NCBI RefSeq assembly: GCF_905404315.1
Contig: NC_066297.1
Span: 3,472,001-3,536,000 of the forward strand
Direction of reading: 5' to 3'
Source of the DNA: Leptidea sinapis
Taxonomy: Eukaryota > Arthropoda > Insecta > Lepidoptera > Pieridae
Length of the DNA: 64,000 bases
The position numbers and the translations under genes are program-made. The notes beneath the pieces were generated by a model. The model was not told where the DNA came from, searched no databases, and saw only the letters and a list, made by a program, of their open reading frames with translations. This document shows positions 10,185 through 22,760 of this stretch, piece by piece (positions within the stretch are counted from its first letter, which is position 1; every line of letters starts with the position of its first letter).

Positions 10185-10459
10185 CCTAGTCTTGCCATAA
10201 ATAATGAAAAAAAGAAAAAATTTTCAAATAACATTTATTACTTTTACAGTGTGTTAGTTAAATACATAAATATAAAACAATTCAAAATATAAAAAGCCTA
10301 TTCAAAGTTGTCTTCATCGGCTGCAATACAGTCCTTTAAACGTTGAGGACAGGACAAATGAGGGGTTTTTACAATGTATTGGCGCCAAAATGAGAAAACT
10401 CGATGAACAATCATATAAAAATGACAGATTTTTTAATTGTAATTTATGGCCAGACTAGG
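10185..10459 (-). mobile_element. Mariner-like element, internally deleted
   Basis: The ends are inverted repeats, cctagtcttgccataaat at the left and atttatggccagactagg at the right. TA lies on both sides, the expected mariner target duplication. Minus-strand reading near the middle gives CPQRLKDCIAADEDNFE followed by a stop, which fits the C-terminus of a Tc1/mariner transposase. Most of the transposase is gone: 275 bp against about 1.3 kb for intact elements. It could be mobilised only in trans, if at all. Confidence 0.8.
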
Positions 10460-13400
10460 TACCTATATGACACCTGCATACATTATTTTCTTCGTATAAA
10501 GTATAGTAAACGTACCGTAGAATTTCTGGCATAGTTTAATCATCGCCGAGTTAAATTATTTGTCTTGCGTTTAGGTAACCTATTATCTTGTTAATAGCGT
10601 ACACATGTTAATGGGTCTATTTGTACCTGTAAGTATCTGATAATCAAACAATTAGATGTCAGACATATAATTTAAGTAATTATAGCTCACTAAAATCAAG
10701 GTATAAGGGCTTCGAAGCACGGTTGGCATGTTTCGAATTTAATCTGCGAATTGATGTAATAGGGGGAGTGATCACTTACCATAAAATTGGAGCTTTCAAA
10801 TGAAACAAATGAAGTTTCATCACTACCGAAGACACGTTAGTTTCTCCAGTAAATATAGGTGCGGTATTTGAACGGTAGAAATGTGCGCGACAATATCAAG
10901 CAGGATTTATCTCACTGCAGGACTTTACACTCGCGAAAAAAGAAACGCAGCGTTACTGTTTAAACCACAAATGTAACAACTTGAGACGAATAAATTGCAT
11001 TCGTGAAATTAAGTATACGAGAATGCGTCAATCAGTCGTCGAGAGTCGCAAGTGATGAAAACAAAGCGAGCACCGAGCACTTGTGAAACAATAGTCGCAC
11101 CGATTAATAGTAGTCCCGCCGGGGGTGAGCCCGCAGTCCGCACTGGTGCCTTGGGGTTGCTTTTGTAGAAATCTGGTTACAGATCCCACTAGCTGGACCC
11201 AAGCCATAAGACACCGGCATCTTCGCCGCATGAGAACAACCAACTGAAGCTGTAACACTTACTATCGAATTAGCCGTTCCAGAGTAAGATGCTCGACAAG
11301 TTAAATATTTTTGGACCAACACTATTCCAAAATATAGGGCTACTGTTGACAGATATATACTATAGATAATATAAGTAATAAAGTTTTTAAACCTTTTCAA
11401 AGTACATAGCACGAAGGGTGTTCTACTGTGCGATGGAACTATTGACTTAACTAGTGAACACAAATTATTAATATTATTTACGGTACTTAATAAAGTCGCA
11501 AATCGCCAGGTCGGGACTACAAGAAAGATGACCCAGTAATTGTTCGTTTGGAGTGAGCTGGAGCAATGAAATGCTGGAAGAGGATTCCTTCGCTGCTGTT
11601 CATAACATTTTCCGAGAGAATTTCTCTAAGGCTATCAAGAACAAGACACGACCAAAGGTGTAATCAACTGAGAAGGGAATATATTCTCTATCCAAATTAA
11701 TTCTTTTGTTAAAATCATCAATTTAGCTCATTTATTTAAAATATTTATTAAAAAAACATGTTTATTCAAAACTTGAATGAATTATTCAACAGCAATATTG
11801 CTGAATATTGGTCAATCATTCTTAATTATTGAGAAGACGTACGTCACCTTCGAATCAGATTTTCCCATTGAAAATCTTATACAATTCGTGTCGGTAAAAT
11901 TACTTTGAACATCACACTTAAAATATTTACTGTATAAAGTTTATTACAGCGTAAAAGAGGTTTTTTACAGTTTAGAAGGAAAACGGCGCGCAATTCCTTT
12001 TTATGCCATTAGATCATTAGACCGGAAATTTTAAAACGGAAACTTTGCCAACAATGGTAAGCCTCCTGCCAAAAAGCGACGCCCGAAAATCTGTTCAGAT
12101 GTACTGTCGTGTGGAACAATTGGCTACTTCAAATCGATACACCTACATGCCGAGTTCAGATTTTCTTATCTCAAATTGTCTCATCTGGAGCAAAGTAAAT
12201 CCAAGTGTATCTAGGCTAACTGAGCTTATATATATTTATCAGCGGTTTCAATCATTTTTGATCGGGAATTTCAGCGTTTATAGATTCGTATTTGTACTTG
12301 GCATACATATTGATTAAATCTCGGGATTGTACACACTTTGTTTTACATTTGAAAGGCTCGGATTAATATATCAATTAGGCCGGGACTCAGAGTCGAGCAC
12401 GATTATGGTGACGTGACAAATGTAAGAAGATATATTGTTTTGTATTGGGGATACTCATATTACAATGTTGTTATAGCAAAAGCAATGTTATATTATATGA
12501 GTATTAGTTTATTTACTAAAAGTTAGATACCTGATGCTGGTGTTATATGATTATTTGCTTTACATTACATATATACTGTAGAGGTACCAGCGTTACAAAA
12601 TATCGTAGTGCATTTTTTCAAAACTTTGTTTGAATTAAATTACACTCGAAAATTCAGCAAGATCACAATCTATTTAAAATTTTAAGTATCATTATTTTGT
12701 TGAAAGGTTATTTGGGAAAGTTTTTCATTTAATACTTACTTCTGTTGTAGAAGAAAAAGAAAAAAGACATCTACAAATGTTTCTATCAATAACGAAATCC
12801 TTAAAGTGGTGAGATACATTCAAGCGGGGCCAATGTTTCATTTTTGCAGACACATTACCAGACGATAAATTAGAAAATAGGATAGCAAATTATAAATTTT
12901 CGAGTGTAGCCTCCCTTCCTGCAATAAATATGATCACAGTGGGGACTGGGGATATAAAGGCAAAGTAAGCGGGCGTCTCAGTGCTGTCGCGGTCTGATTT
13001 ATTTATGGCTTAGCGCCAGGGAACAGAAGGAAAAAAGAAAGCAATAACGAAGTTTTAAGCCTGCCGCGCCACCGTTGGACTCCGGCCCCGGATGTTGTTT
13101 CAGTGATGAAAGTATTGCCTCGAACATCGTCTTCACAAATAAAACGTTTGTAATTTAATGAAACGCCCTGTTAGCATTTATTTTATCGTCGCTCGACTTA
13201 TATTCTGTACTCTACCAATTTTGATATCACCTGAACTATCGCTCTGTAAACTTTCGTGTTCTTGGTCTTATCACGGAACTCTGATGAATTGCGGTCTTGG
13301 TTTCGTTTAATTAACGTTAGTTTCGTAGTTTCTCGAAGTTAATACACTAGCTTCATCTAATTATATTGTGGTTATTTGGAACGTACTTAAATTTTTTCAC

Positions 13401-14212
13401 AGCTTGTAAATCGAGTAAAGTTTATCTTTTACTTTCGGAAAATTAAATTTCAAAGTGGATGGTTCATAGTTCAGATATAAGTTCTATATTTAAGACCTTC
13501 AAAAACTCATTCGTTATTTAAGAAAGTGTCAGGACTCGTTACTGTGATGAAGGAGGACATTGTTGGGAGTACGTTTTTCGTAAACTTTTTCAAAACCTCT
13601 GCAAGTTTTATCATTTACATTACAGCATTACTGTGTGTAATGGCACGATTTGGAGAAACGAGAAGCAATAATTTTAATATTGCGTCGACTTTTCTAAAGT
13701 TTCGTAGGCCAATATTCAAAAGGATTTGACCCATTTGATCTCTTTATGGTTCAAGGCAATATATCCAGGTTTTGTCACCAAAGACAATATATATAATACA
13801 TATCACTATCCTCCGTAATATTTTTATATCATTGTTCGACACCACTCTGCACACGGTCATGTATTACATAATGTAATATCCATCGAGTGTATTCAACATC
13901 TTTTGCACTTGGCTCATACCAATGCCATGCCTAATACAGTACGAATTTGCAGATATATAATTTATATCAGTTGCAAACATTCATTGTCGAATGATACCAT
14001 TCGTACATACATACTATATTATTATACAGAAATTGAGAGGCGACCTTCGCGAAACTCGTGAGGGAGATGACGACGTTCATGCCTGAATTCACTGAACCAG
14101 GAACAACAGAGCTAGGAGATTGAGCTTTATCACTAATTTAATGCAAATTGAAGTTCTTGTTGACTTACACCACAACGAAAATCTTAAAATTCATGGCGTG
14201 AGTATATTTTCG
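10460..14212. other. Long stretch with no recognised gene or repeat
   Basis: The largest repeat-poor block in the left half. GC-richer patches at 11040-11260 and 12960-13110 carry open frames (minus 11104-11463, 119 codons; plus 12045-12317, 90 codons; plus 13526-13729, 67 codons), none with a motif I know or paired splice sites. It could hold regulatory DNA or old unrecognised repeats. Confidence 0.4.
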
Positions 14213-14375
14213 TTATTCAAATATTTTTATTAAAAATAGGATAAGAAATAAATACATTTATGTTATAGTACCTACCCTTTACCACACAAACGTTATTAAA
14301 TAATTCTTTTGAATTTCGTAATATGAACATTTTCTTGGGATCTTGTTGTAAAAGCCCCACAAAAGACGTTCGTTA
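14213..14375 (-). mobile_element. Jockey-like LINE J1 fragment, internally deleted
   Basis: The tail 'caaatatttttattaaaaat' is followed directly by 'tatgttatagtacctaccct' and the coding-end region 'gggatcttgttgtaaaagc'. The central 3' UTR present at 22331-22760 is missing. Confidence 0.75.
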
Positions 14376-14897
14376 CTATTAATTTTCAGATTATTATTAT
14401 TGTAATTGATAAATATTTCCTTGAATTTTTTGCAACTTTACAATACAACTACACCAGTAATTGTGCTTCGTAGCTTCAGTAGAATTAATTGATTCAAAAT
14501 ATACACCTACATTTTGGAATCTCTAAAACTATTCTGAAATTTTGCCAATGTTCATGGACCGGTAACCACAGAGATGGCACGAACAGTTTATACTTGTAAA
14601 CTAGTCAAATTAGCCAATCGGTGAGGTAAAAATGAAAGTCAAAGGTGAGTCAGTGGTTTGCATAATATCAAAGTAATTAAGGATGGGTGTTCCACGAATT
14701 GGGAGCACGGCGCCGTGGCTCGTGAGTCGTGCTGCTTCACCAAGTAATACAGATTTACATAATCGCGGCGGGAATCTCATCAAGCGTCCTCGTCTGGGAA
14801 ACTTCGCACACGACCGCAACTTACGTCGTCGTATACATAGATATTACGGTGCGTAAATTATAATGACTAGAATAGAAAAACTTCATTTTCAACTTTA

Positions 14898-15094
14898 CCA
14901 ATGGGACGCTCCTTTGCACAGGATGCCCGCTAGATTATGGGTACCACAACGGCGCTTAGTTCTGCCGTGAAGCAGTAATGTGTAAGCATTACTGTGTTTC
15001 GGTCTGAAGGGCGCCGTAGCTAGTTAAATTACTGGGCAAATGAGACTTAACATCTTATGTCTCAAGGTGACGAGCGCTATTGTAGCGCCGCTCA
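14898..15094 (+). mobile_element. Family A repeat, 5' two thirds
   Basis: Complete head and middle up to the first half of the hairpin ('gtagcgccgctcaa'), then an abrupt change to an RTE-like sequence on the opposite strand. The 3' end and A-tail are missing. Confidence 0.85.
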
Positions 15095-15340
15095 ATCAAT
15101 CCTTCATTTCTAGAGATGTGACCAAATAACTTTAGGATTCGTAGTTGCACAGTCGACGATAGCCTTTCTTTTATCTTCAGTTCTTTCAAGATGGAACTGT
15201 TGGTTCGAAAAGCCGTCCAATCTTCAGGAGTCGCCTCCAACACCACATCTCTAAGGTATCGATTTGGCGGCGGTCTTTCAGTCTAGGGAACCAGGTTTCA
15301 GCCCCGTTGAGAGGAAGATTGGAAACACTGACTTAATATG
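15095..15340 (-). pseudogene. RTE-like LINE, C-terminal ORF fragment, frameshifted
   Basis: Minus-strand readings give NGAETW and then, with frame changes, DTLEMWCWRRLL, followed by SILKELKIKERLSSTVQLRI and LKLFGHISRNE. These match the post-palm region of lepidopteran RTE-type elements. The copy at 50725-51115 covers the same region and runs further. At least one frameshift separates the WCWRRLL and SILKEL blocks. The break against family A at 15094 marks a deletion or rearrangement. Confidence 0.75.
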
Positions 15341-16249
15341 TTTTATTAAGATTTACATTAATATTATTACTTAATATTATTTACATTAATATATTAATTC
15401 TAATATTTAGGATGACAATATTTTGAAAGTGCCACTTCTAAAGATTAACATTACTGACATATAGTACTAAATGTTCGTTAAAGTAATGAAAACGCGTTAT
15501 GGAGTGAAATTCCGGTCACATGATTCGATTGATACGATCTCGTCCGTGACAATTGTTTATACTTCAAGTCACATGATCCAGTAAAGTCAAAAACATCCCG
15601 TAAATTAATCCTGATATAGACACACCCTGTCAAGCGTGTTTGCGCTTTTTTATTATTCTAACATCTTGTTAAAACTTGTAACTTTTATGTTTGTTGCTAA
15701 AACATAATGTTTAAAATAAGATCATTAATTCCTTTCTCTCACACGAAATTTTAGTTATATTCCGCTGTCAGTGGCAACACACACAATTCTGAATAAAACA
15801 TGTAGTAGACATAACAAACTATGTATTCGGTAAAATAAGAAACCGCCCGCTAGAAGGAGCTTGAATATTATGTTACTACTTTAAATATTAAAGAAGGATC
15901 AAATCTCACCCCTTTCTTGTTTTAATCTCAAGCCAAGCGCATTAGGCAACGTAACACGCAATAACTTTCACCCCCGACGCGGACGCGGAACCGAAATAAA
16001 GGAGTGCATAAATTATTAGTTCGCTAGAAATAGAATAAATAATTAGAGGAGGAGCGAGGCGATTAGAGAGACGTGGAGCTAGCGTGACAGACAGCTGGAC
16101 GGATACGTAACAGTTTTTTACCGTTGAATAATTTACGTGAGCTTTTATCCCGCAGTATCGGAGGATCTAATGTAGGGCTGACTGTGCGGAGACCTTCATT
16201 ACAGATTACTCCGAACGCTGCATTTTGCACGGGGTAAATAAAGGCTATA
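15341..16249. other. Unassigned sequence
   Basis: AT-rich, with a short tandem ttatttacattaatat pattern at 15345-15395. No exon-like or repeat-like signal was recognised. Confidence 0.4.
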
Positions 16250-16470
16250 TCCCGACTAATTTTATAAATGCGAATGTTAGTTTGTTTGTTACGCTTTTAC
16301 GCCGGAGCTACTGAACCGATTTTTGGAGCGATAGACTAGAGCTTGGGAAAGGGCATAGCTACATTTTATCCCGGAAAAATCCATGGTTCCCGCGGGATAT
16401 GTGAAAAATTGCTTATTATTTTTAAAAACCCTTCATCTACGCGGATGTCGAAGTCATCAGCATCTACTTA
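16250..16470 (+). mobile_element. Helitron-like repeat, family H3
   Basis: It starts A/TCCCGACTAATTTTATAAA and contains 'gatagactagagcttgggaa' and 'ttatcccggaaaaatccatg', all shared with the cleaner copy at 34902-35149. The 3' end is degenerate (gcatctac where CTAG is expected). Confidence 0.6.
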
Positions 16471-16756
16471 TATATATAGCAATCTAGCATAATTTAATGG
16501 AATTAATGAATTTACTGAAATCTCCAACTACTGAGCATAAAATTGTCACATTATTGTTAGCGTTTTGCATGCCAAAGCTTTTCCAAAGTATGAATTCTGC
16601 AATTTCTTTTTGGTTTTTATTTTAACAAATCAAATTTGTTTTTCTTTAAAATTAACAAACTGGCCATATAATGTACCTCAATTCTGATTTGTCCTAAACA
16701 ACTTTTTCGTAATTCAACGAAATATTTGAAGTGACGAATGATGATACAAAAGTGTT

Positions 16757-16800
16757 TACTTTAAGCTTAATTGAATAAAGTTTAATTGACTTTGACTTCA
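16757..16800 (+). mobile_element. Short LINE 3' tail
   Basis: 'gcttaattgaataaagttta' with a following 'attgactttgactt' is a LINE-type 3' terminus; an inverted relative is at 34838-34880. Nothing else of the element is visible. Confidence 0.45.
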
Positions 16801-17291
16801 GTTATGTATGTCTAATTATAATTTCTCGCTATTGTAAGACCGAACAATTAGTACGCGATATAATTAACTTAGACAGTGCACCACGGCGAGAACAATACAC
16901 GGAACCTTATTTTAGCTATCGTCCGAATATCGTCCAATTAGGACCGCGGCGGCCTCAGCCCGCGACCCGCGCTAACCAGAACGCAGGCGGAGTCACGAAT
17001 TAACAGCTAATTGTTTGAAAATTCAAATTACAAATGTCTGTAACTCGCAAACCTTCTAACGAAACAAGTTACAGGCAACTTCTCTGACGACGTGGCAGTC
17101 TATACTATGTGTGAGTAATGTAGGGAACATCGCGATGTATTCCGCGTACTTAAAGCTATTTCATTCAAATGTGCGTTTACATCCTGCGTTCAATTTTGAT
17201 ACGAACATTGTTTATTGAATATTAGTCGGCATTCAAATTAATCCCGGTTTTCATTTACATTTGCATATACGAATTTCATAACACCATTTTA
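16801..17291. other. Unassigned, with a GC-rich patch
   Basis: Positions 16930-17000 are GC-rich (gaccgcggcggcctcagccc) without a splice-bounded frame. Confidence 0.35.
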
Positions 17292-17563
17292 CCCGTGGGA
17301 GGCTCGTTTGCACAGGATGCCGGCTAGATTATGGGTACCACAACGGCACCTATTTCTAAGCTGCAATGTATAAGCATTACTGTGTTTCGGTCTGAAGTCG
17401 CCGTAGCAAGTGAAATTACTGGTCAAATGAGACTTAACAATTGTAGTGCCGTTTAGAGATTTGGGTTTTTTTCAAGAATCCTGAGCGGCAATTACCATCA
17501 GCTGAACGTCGTGCTCGTCTCGTCCCTAAACATTGGTTGATCGATGGCATTGTCATAAAAAAT
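17292..17563 (+). mobile_element. Family A repeat with small deletions
   Basis: Head, middle, a damaged hairpin and the A-rich end are present. The stretch after the hairpin is shortened, and about 18 bases (acattggttgatcgatgg) are inserted just before the terminal 'cattgtcataaaa'. Confidence 0.85.
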
Positions 17564-17890
17564 AAAGTTTAAGTCAGTTGGTGCGGGAAGTATACCATAG
17601 CAGATCCTCTTCTAAGATGATTGAAACACCAAGTAGGTAACAGTTAACCTCATAAACTCTATAAACTAAACATACTCGGTAGGTATACCTCTAATGTTAA
17701 ATTATAGGCCGATCCAAAGATGTAGATCAATCTGTTCCTTATAATATAGCCGCCGGTAATGGATCAACATTAGGTCTTCTTATTAACTTAACAATATGAT
17801 TGAGGTCATCTCAGACAGTGAACGATGGTGTCAATAGTTTCTTTTATATATTTTCTATTCATCATTCTATTCATCATAGTATTTCTAGTT
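17564..17890. other. Unassigned sequence
   Basis: AT-rich spacer between a family A copy and a LINE fragment, with no feature seen. Confidence 0.35.
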
Positions 17891-18192
17891 AAATTGAAAT
17901 TGAAATATTTTTATTCAAAATAGGACTTAAAATTTAACGTATCACCCATTCGGAAAAGTATGCCTCAATCATGAGGGGAACGGGCCCAAGAAATTCAGCG
18001 GGCTTCTATTTTTAAAATAAAATATCGTTAAAACATAGCCTGAGAGCGGTCGCTTCCAATCTGTGGTAGATCATTAATAAAGTCATTTATGTTATAGTAA
18101 CCTTTACCACACAAATGTTTTATAACAATTCTTTTGAATGTCGATACATATTTTGTTTTCACCATTTTCTGTGATCATGTTGTAAAAACACA
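17891..18192 (-). mobile_element. Jockey-like LINE J1, 3' UTR and ORF end
   Basis: Terminal 'gaaatatttttattcaaaat', then 'cacccattcggaaaagtatg', 'agcctgagagcggtcgct' and 'tatgttatagtaacctttac', in the same order as at 22331 and 61759. Truncated at the 5' end of the element. Confidence 0.85.
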
Positions 18193-19091
18193 TACATCTA
18201 TAATATAATATATTCTTTAGAACAGTTTTGATCGTCTAATACTGCCTCAGCTAGAAACAGCCGAAAAATGTGGTTTTTACACCTCTGCCTACCCCTTCGG
18301 GGATATACAGGCGTTATATACTATTATTAATGCTTATCATTCGTCAATTACATTTTATATATCGCAATCACCGATTACTAAAGCAGCTTATGACGGAAAG
18401 AATAGACTCAAATTCAACAATACATCTTTCATGAATCATATTAATATGATGACCAGTAAGTTAATATTTAATATCAGTCAATAATAATGAATACTTTACA
18501 TTTACAACTTCAAGCCGGTAACTACTAATAACAATAGAAATTAATTTTCTTTTGTTCACCGAAGTAACATCACAGCAGTTTCTACAGCAGGTAGGTATAA
18601 GTAGTACCTGGGTAATGGGAAACCGGCCAGGCCTGCTCCTCGAGCCCGCAGCTCGTTGCAATTAGTGTACGATATGTACAGGCGGCATGCCGTTTGATAT
18701 CAGATGTACGGTCTACGGCAGCACACGCGGGAGTGATTCCCGGAGGGACGGCGCAACGTTGCATATAATTTGAAACATCGTAGCGGACACGTAGACACAT
18801 ACTTGCATGCATTTGAAACATTCATGAGCACGTGTGATATGATCTGCACTGACTTAACACAATCTTGCCGTAGATACGAATAAATCTTATGAGTTACGAG
18901 TGCGATTGTTAAGGCTGGGGACCGAGCCGATGGCCTTGAGGAATCGAGCGGGTTTGGTTACCTCTCTCGCACAAGATCGCAATAGTTGTAATTCAGAATT
19001 AGAAGCATTTTTAATTTATTACAAACATAATACAATTTTCTTTACAAAACTAGGTAATGTTTAATAGTATTGGCGTACAATTATTAAATTT
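18193..19091. other. Unassigned sequence with one Cys-containing minus-strand frame
   Basis: The minus frame 18582-18821 (79 codons) is GC-rich in its second half and abuts a weak donor (CCAG/gtacta). I could not find an acceptor or a family. Its phase was not tested against a neighbour. Confidence 0.3.
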
Positions 19092-19210
19092 TCGTACAAT
19101 TTTTATCCAGATTGAATGATGAGCATGGCTCCAACTGTCTATAAAAAATAGAAATATAAAGAAAAAATGAATTTTCTTCTCATATTTTGTAGATATATAA
19201 TTATTTTTTT
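19092..19210. repeat. Dispersed repeat R19, copy 1
   Basis: Shares 'caatttttatccagatt', 'agcatggctccaactgt' and 'gtctataaaaa' in order with 48377-48510, in the same orientation. Unclassified; it lies directly downstream of a tRNA-derived SINE end. Confidence 0.6.
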
Positions 19211-19235
19211 GTAATAAGTAATAATAATAATAATA

Positions 19236-19470
19236 TTGACACACTTTTTACACAAATTATCTTGCCCCAAGTTAAGCATATTATATAGCCTGTGTTATGG
19301 GTTACAAGACAATGATATATTTAATACAATATACTTACTTAAACATACATAAATTTATATAAACATACATAAATACATTTAAACATCCATGACTCGGAAA
19401 CAAACATCCATATTCATCATATAAATGCTTGCACCTACCGGGATTCGAACCCGGGACCTCTAACTAAGTA
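19236..19470 (-). mobile_element. tRNA-derived SINE
   Basis: In minus orientation it has a B box (gggttcgaatcccgg, about 19437-19451), then the tgatgaatatggatgtttg body, and ends in 'cttggggcaagataatttg'. The same family as 361-575, with a better preserved B box. The head is cut a few bases upstream of the B-box arm, so the A box is not readable. Probably transcriptionally dead. Confidence 0.8.
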
Positions 19471-20654
19471 GGTCTATCTATATTTATGACGGATCTATAT
19501 CATCTTATATCTCACAAATGATTAATGACAATTTGTTAATACAGTAATGTCTGTGAATCTCCCCAGAAGCCACTTGACGATAATTGCCATGACCAGGCAG
19601 CGTTACCGGCAACAAAACGCCATACTCTCCTCTTTCTCTCCTCATCAACTACACTTTCGGCACTGACAAATTACTATTTCTTTTACGAGCAAAGCTATTA
19701 TTGTTTTTCGTCTTAGTCATCGACCGACGAGCGTCTGTTTATACAGACGTTAGACAAAACAATCCACCGAAAAAACTAATTAACAAAAAATGATAAACCT
19801 TTTTTATTTAACTTCAATAACTAAGTTCTTAAGCAATAATGTAAGTATATCTAAGTAATATTGAGTAGCACCGCCGCCGAGTATCACGCTTTAAGTATTT
19901 AATTAATTAATTTGCTTGTTTCGCGCCGACTCAAAATTATTTAGCTATAGGTAACTTAGATTAGTTTAAGATCTAAGTTATTAAGGTTAAAAAAAAATAG
20001 TATTTTCGGTGGATTAATTGTTTTGTTAAAAAGATTTTTATGGCTATAGGTAATCTACTAATTACTAAATGCTTAACTTTTGATTACTTTAAAAATAGCT
20101 ACCAATCTTAGTAACTAAAGTAGTAAAGTAAAGGAAAACAATTTGAAGCTATTGTTTTATCTGACCTCGAGTCAAATCATAAGGTATTACTTACACAAAC
20201 CTCACGATGACGATCATTCGTTTTAAGGTATTTTCTTTATAATACACGATTAAAATCTGTAAAAACTAAAAATCACCCCTTTTTCCAAATTTATATGAAT
20301 AAATATTTATATTAGTTCGTCTCACCCTCGACACAAAAATACCAAAGATAAGCCGACCCACGCTTGGCCGCAGCCACCCTCCGGTGCGCGTCCGACACAA
20401 AATCACTTTTTCTTCCAATTCCCAGAACTTTGCATAAGTTCAACAATAAATCTGGGCTTATTCATTAATAACCGTCACAGATAGACAGTTCCAGAAGCAA
20501 GCGGCGCTGGAACTGACAAGTGGCGAGTCACGGCCGGGCCTCGTTCACGGCCCGCGCTCCGCAAACAAACTTTACTATTTCATATTAATTTCAATCAAAA
20601 CAGGTTCTGCTATTGTGCCGCGCGCCTCTTGGAACAATCGATGTACAGTCTTAC
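19471..20654. other. Unassigned sequence containing a 285-bp inverted-repeat unit
   Basis: acaaaacaatccaccgaaaa near 19755-19774 is mirrored by ttttcggtggattaattgtttt near 20013-20034. The interior is AT-rich and non-coding. This may be a MITE, but target duplications are unclear. GC-rich patches at 20365-20400 and 20505-20570 are not exon-like. Confidence 0.4.
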
Positions 20655-20969
20655 TTTTTTTATTATGAAAATAAGGGACGAGACGAGCCGGACGTTGAGT
20701 TGATGGTAATTGATACACACTGACCATTACAAGGCAGTGCCGCTCAGGATTATTGAAAAACCCAAAAATTCTGAGCGGCACTACAACTGCGCTCGTCGCC
20801 TTGAGACATAAGATGTTAAGTCTCATTTGCCCAGTAATTTCACTAGTTACGGCTCCCTGCAGATCGTAACATAGTAATGCTTACATATTACTGCTTCACG
20901 GCAGAAATAGACGCCGATGTGATACCCATAATCTAGCCGACATCCTGTGCAAAGGAGCCTCTCACTGGT
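20655..20969 (-). mobile_element. Family A SINE-like repeat, full length
   Basis: Complete from the T-rich start (the A-tail on the other strand) through the hairpin to the head 'aaaggagcctctcactggt'. 'cttac' occurs on both sides and may be a short target duplication. Minus frame 20575-20826 reads through it and is not a gene. Confidence 0.9.
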
Positions 20970-20984
20970 ACTTACATTAGCGAC

Positions 20985-21610
20985 ACGAACTTATCTCTGT
21001 ACACTATTAGCAGTTCGGAATCAGTTCCCGGGCCTATATATTTACGAGATGGCAAAATTTGTGGAGGAAAATCAGTGTGCTATACTTACAGCAAAAACAT
21101 ATGACCCCACAGTACTAGAATACTTAGGAAAGCTGATAGGTTAGTCAATAGTTGTTTCGCATAACACTTTATTTCAGAAAAATTGCTTCTGGATGGGCAT
21201 GAAAATTTTCAATAAGATCCCTGATTCATTTAAGTTGTTACCCCTTTCAAGGTTTAAAGTATCCTTACACAGTTGGCTTCTTCAAAACACATTTTATTCT
21301 ATGTTTTTTTGGCCACAAAGAGTAAAGGATTTTGACAAGAAGATTATTCTTATCTTGACTTTAATTATTTATTTTATATTATATCAAATTTACATTTGTG
21401 TAAATATAAAATAAATTAATTTACATTGCAATAATTTTTTTTGATCAAGACCAAGTTTGCGTGCTATTGGTATCTAATGGCTACATAGAAGATTCTTGAA
21501 GCTAGTGTAAGACCAAATTTGAAACATCTTATTTAATTGGATTGTGGTGATGTTGCATGTTGACATATCGGGAAACTCAGTAATACTCGGAAACTTTGAA
21601 AACTATTATA
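20985..21610 (+). pseudogene. Jockey-type LINE, end of ORF and 3' UTR
   Basis: Plus-strand reading gives FPGLYIYEMAKFV, a stop, and then, after a frame change, IFNKIPDSFKLLPLSRFK and LHSWLLQNTFYS. This is the conserved tail after the reverse transcriptase of jockey-clade LINEs. The 3' UTR continues with 'tttgcgtgctattggta' to 'tggtgatgttgcatg'. It begins right after a family A insertion. Confidence 0.75.
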
Positions 21611-22330
21611 GTTTTCAAAAGCATTGAAAGCCTTTTAATTTGCATTCTCTCATGTATCGAAGTTTAATAATTCGTTTTATACGTAAAATAATGAAAAAAA
21701 AATCAAACGTTAACAAATGAAAAACCTAAGACAATTTATACGTCTAGATAGAGCCTCTTTCTAGACAACGCATAATAAGAAGCAAGGTTTACTTTAATGT
21801 GCATGACAGCTACGACAGTCACTTTTTTATAGTGTGCATGTATTGTTGTAAATAGTGCTAACATCGCTAATTTTTGCGACTCGTTCACAAATTTGAAGTC
21901 AACTTAGATGTATAAATTATCACCGTAAAATAAACACTTTAAACTGCACATACAAAATAGGAAAATTATTATCCGTCACTCAAACTTCTCAAAGGATAAT
22001 CCCACAAAAAAACTATATATTCCGAGCTTGCAGAAAAAAAGCTAATAGAGGTCTTTATACAAATATGCATACAAACGAATTTCTCTGTCGCGTGGCGAGC
22101 GGCGACCGTCCACGATAGTGACCGGGCCTCTCCGGTACAATCGATCTTTTTTAATTTTCCACTTCACAGACTCTCAACTATTGCCTCTATCCTCTCTTTG
22201 TATCGGTATTGTTTTAAATATTCGCCATAGTTTAATATACGGTCTAAAAATGGCACACTCAAAATATTGACTCGCAAACCAATATTAAAACTTTCTATTC
22301 ACCTATTGTTCGATCATTAATTTAAGTTAT
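21611..22330. other. Unassigned AT-rich sequence
   Basis: No repeat partner or exon signal found. A small GC-richer island lies at 22085-22140. Confidence 0.4.
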
Positions 22331-22760
22331 ATTCAAATTCAAATATTTTTATTCAAAATAGGATGTGACATCAGTTATTGAAAGTCACTAAAACTACCAC
22401 CCATTCCAAAATGTATGCCTCAGGCTTGAGAAGAATGGGCACAAAAAACTCTGCGGGCTTTTTTTTCATCAAAAAATATGTTTACAAAGTAATATTGTAC
22501 AATTAAACTTATTATTTAATAGCCTGAGAGCGGTCGCTCCATTCCCAATCTGTGGTATCATAAAAAGTCAATTATATTATAGTAACCTTTACCACACAGA
22601 CATTATATACATCGCCCCACAAAAGTCTTACTAACTCAACTTAGCCATGTAATAGGTATTATAAGCTTATGTCTGTTCCTGGTGTTAACATTATGGTTAT
22701 GACAGTTTCTAGCAAATTCACTTATGTGCCTATGAACATTATCAAGAATATATTGTGAAG
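22331..22760 (-). mobile_element. Jockey-like LINE J1, long 3' UTR copy
   Basis: Starts at the terminal repeat 'attcaaattcaaatattttt' and runs through the full 3' UTR ('agcctgagagcggtcgctcc', 'tgtctgttcctggtgttaac') to the ORF end. With 61759-62284 it is the most complete J1 tail here. Confidence 0.85.

Noticed and set aside
11104..11463. 119-codon minus-strand frame
   Set aside because: Only its end is GC-rich; no motif, no splice sites, and a second overlapping frame is equally open.
18582..18821. Cys-containing minus-strand frame ending at a weak donor
   Set aside because: No acceptor found, and the phases of 28900-29035 and 584-723 already fit without an exon in between.
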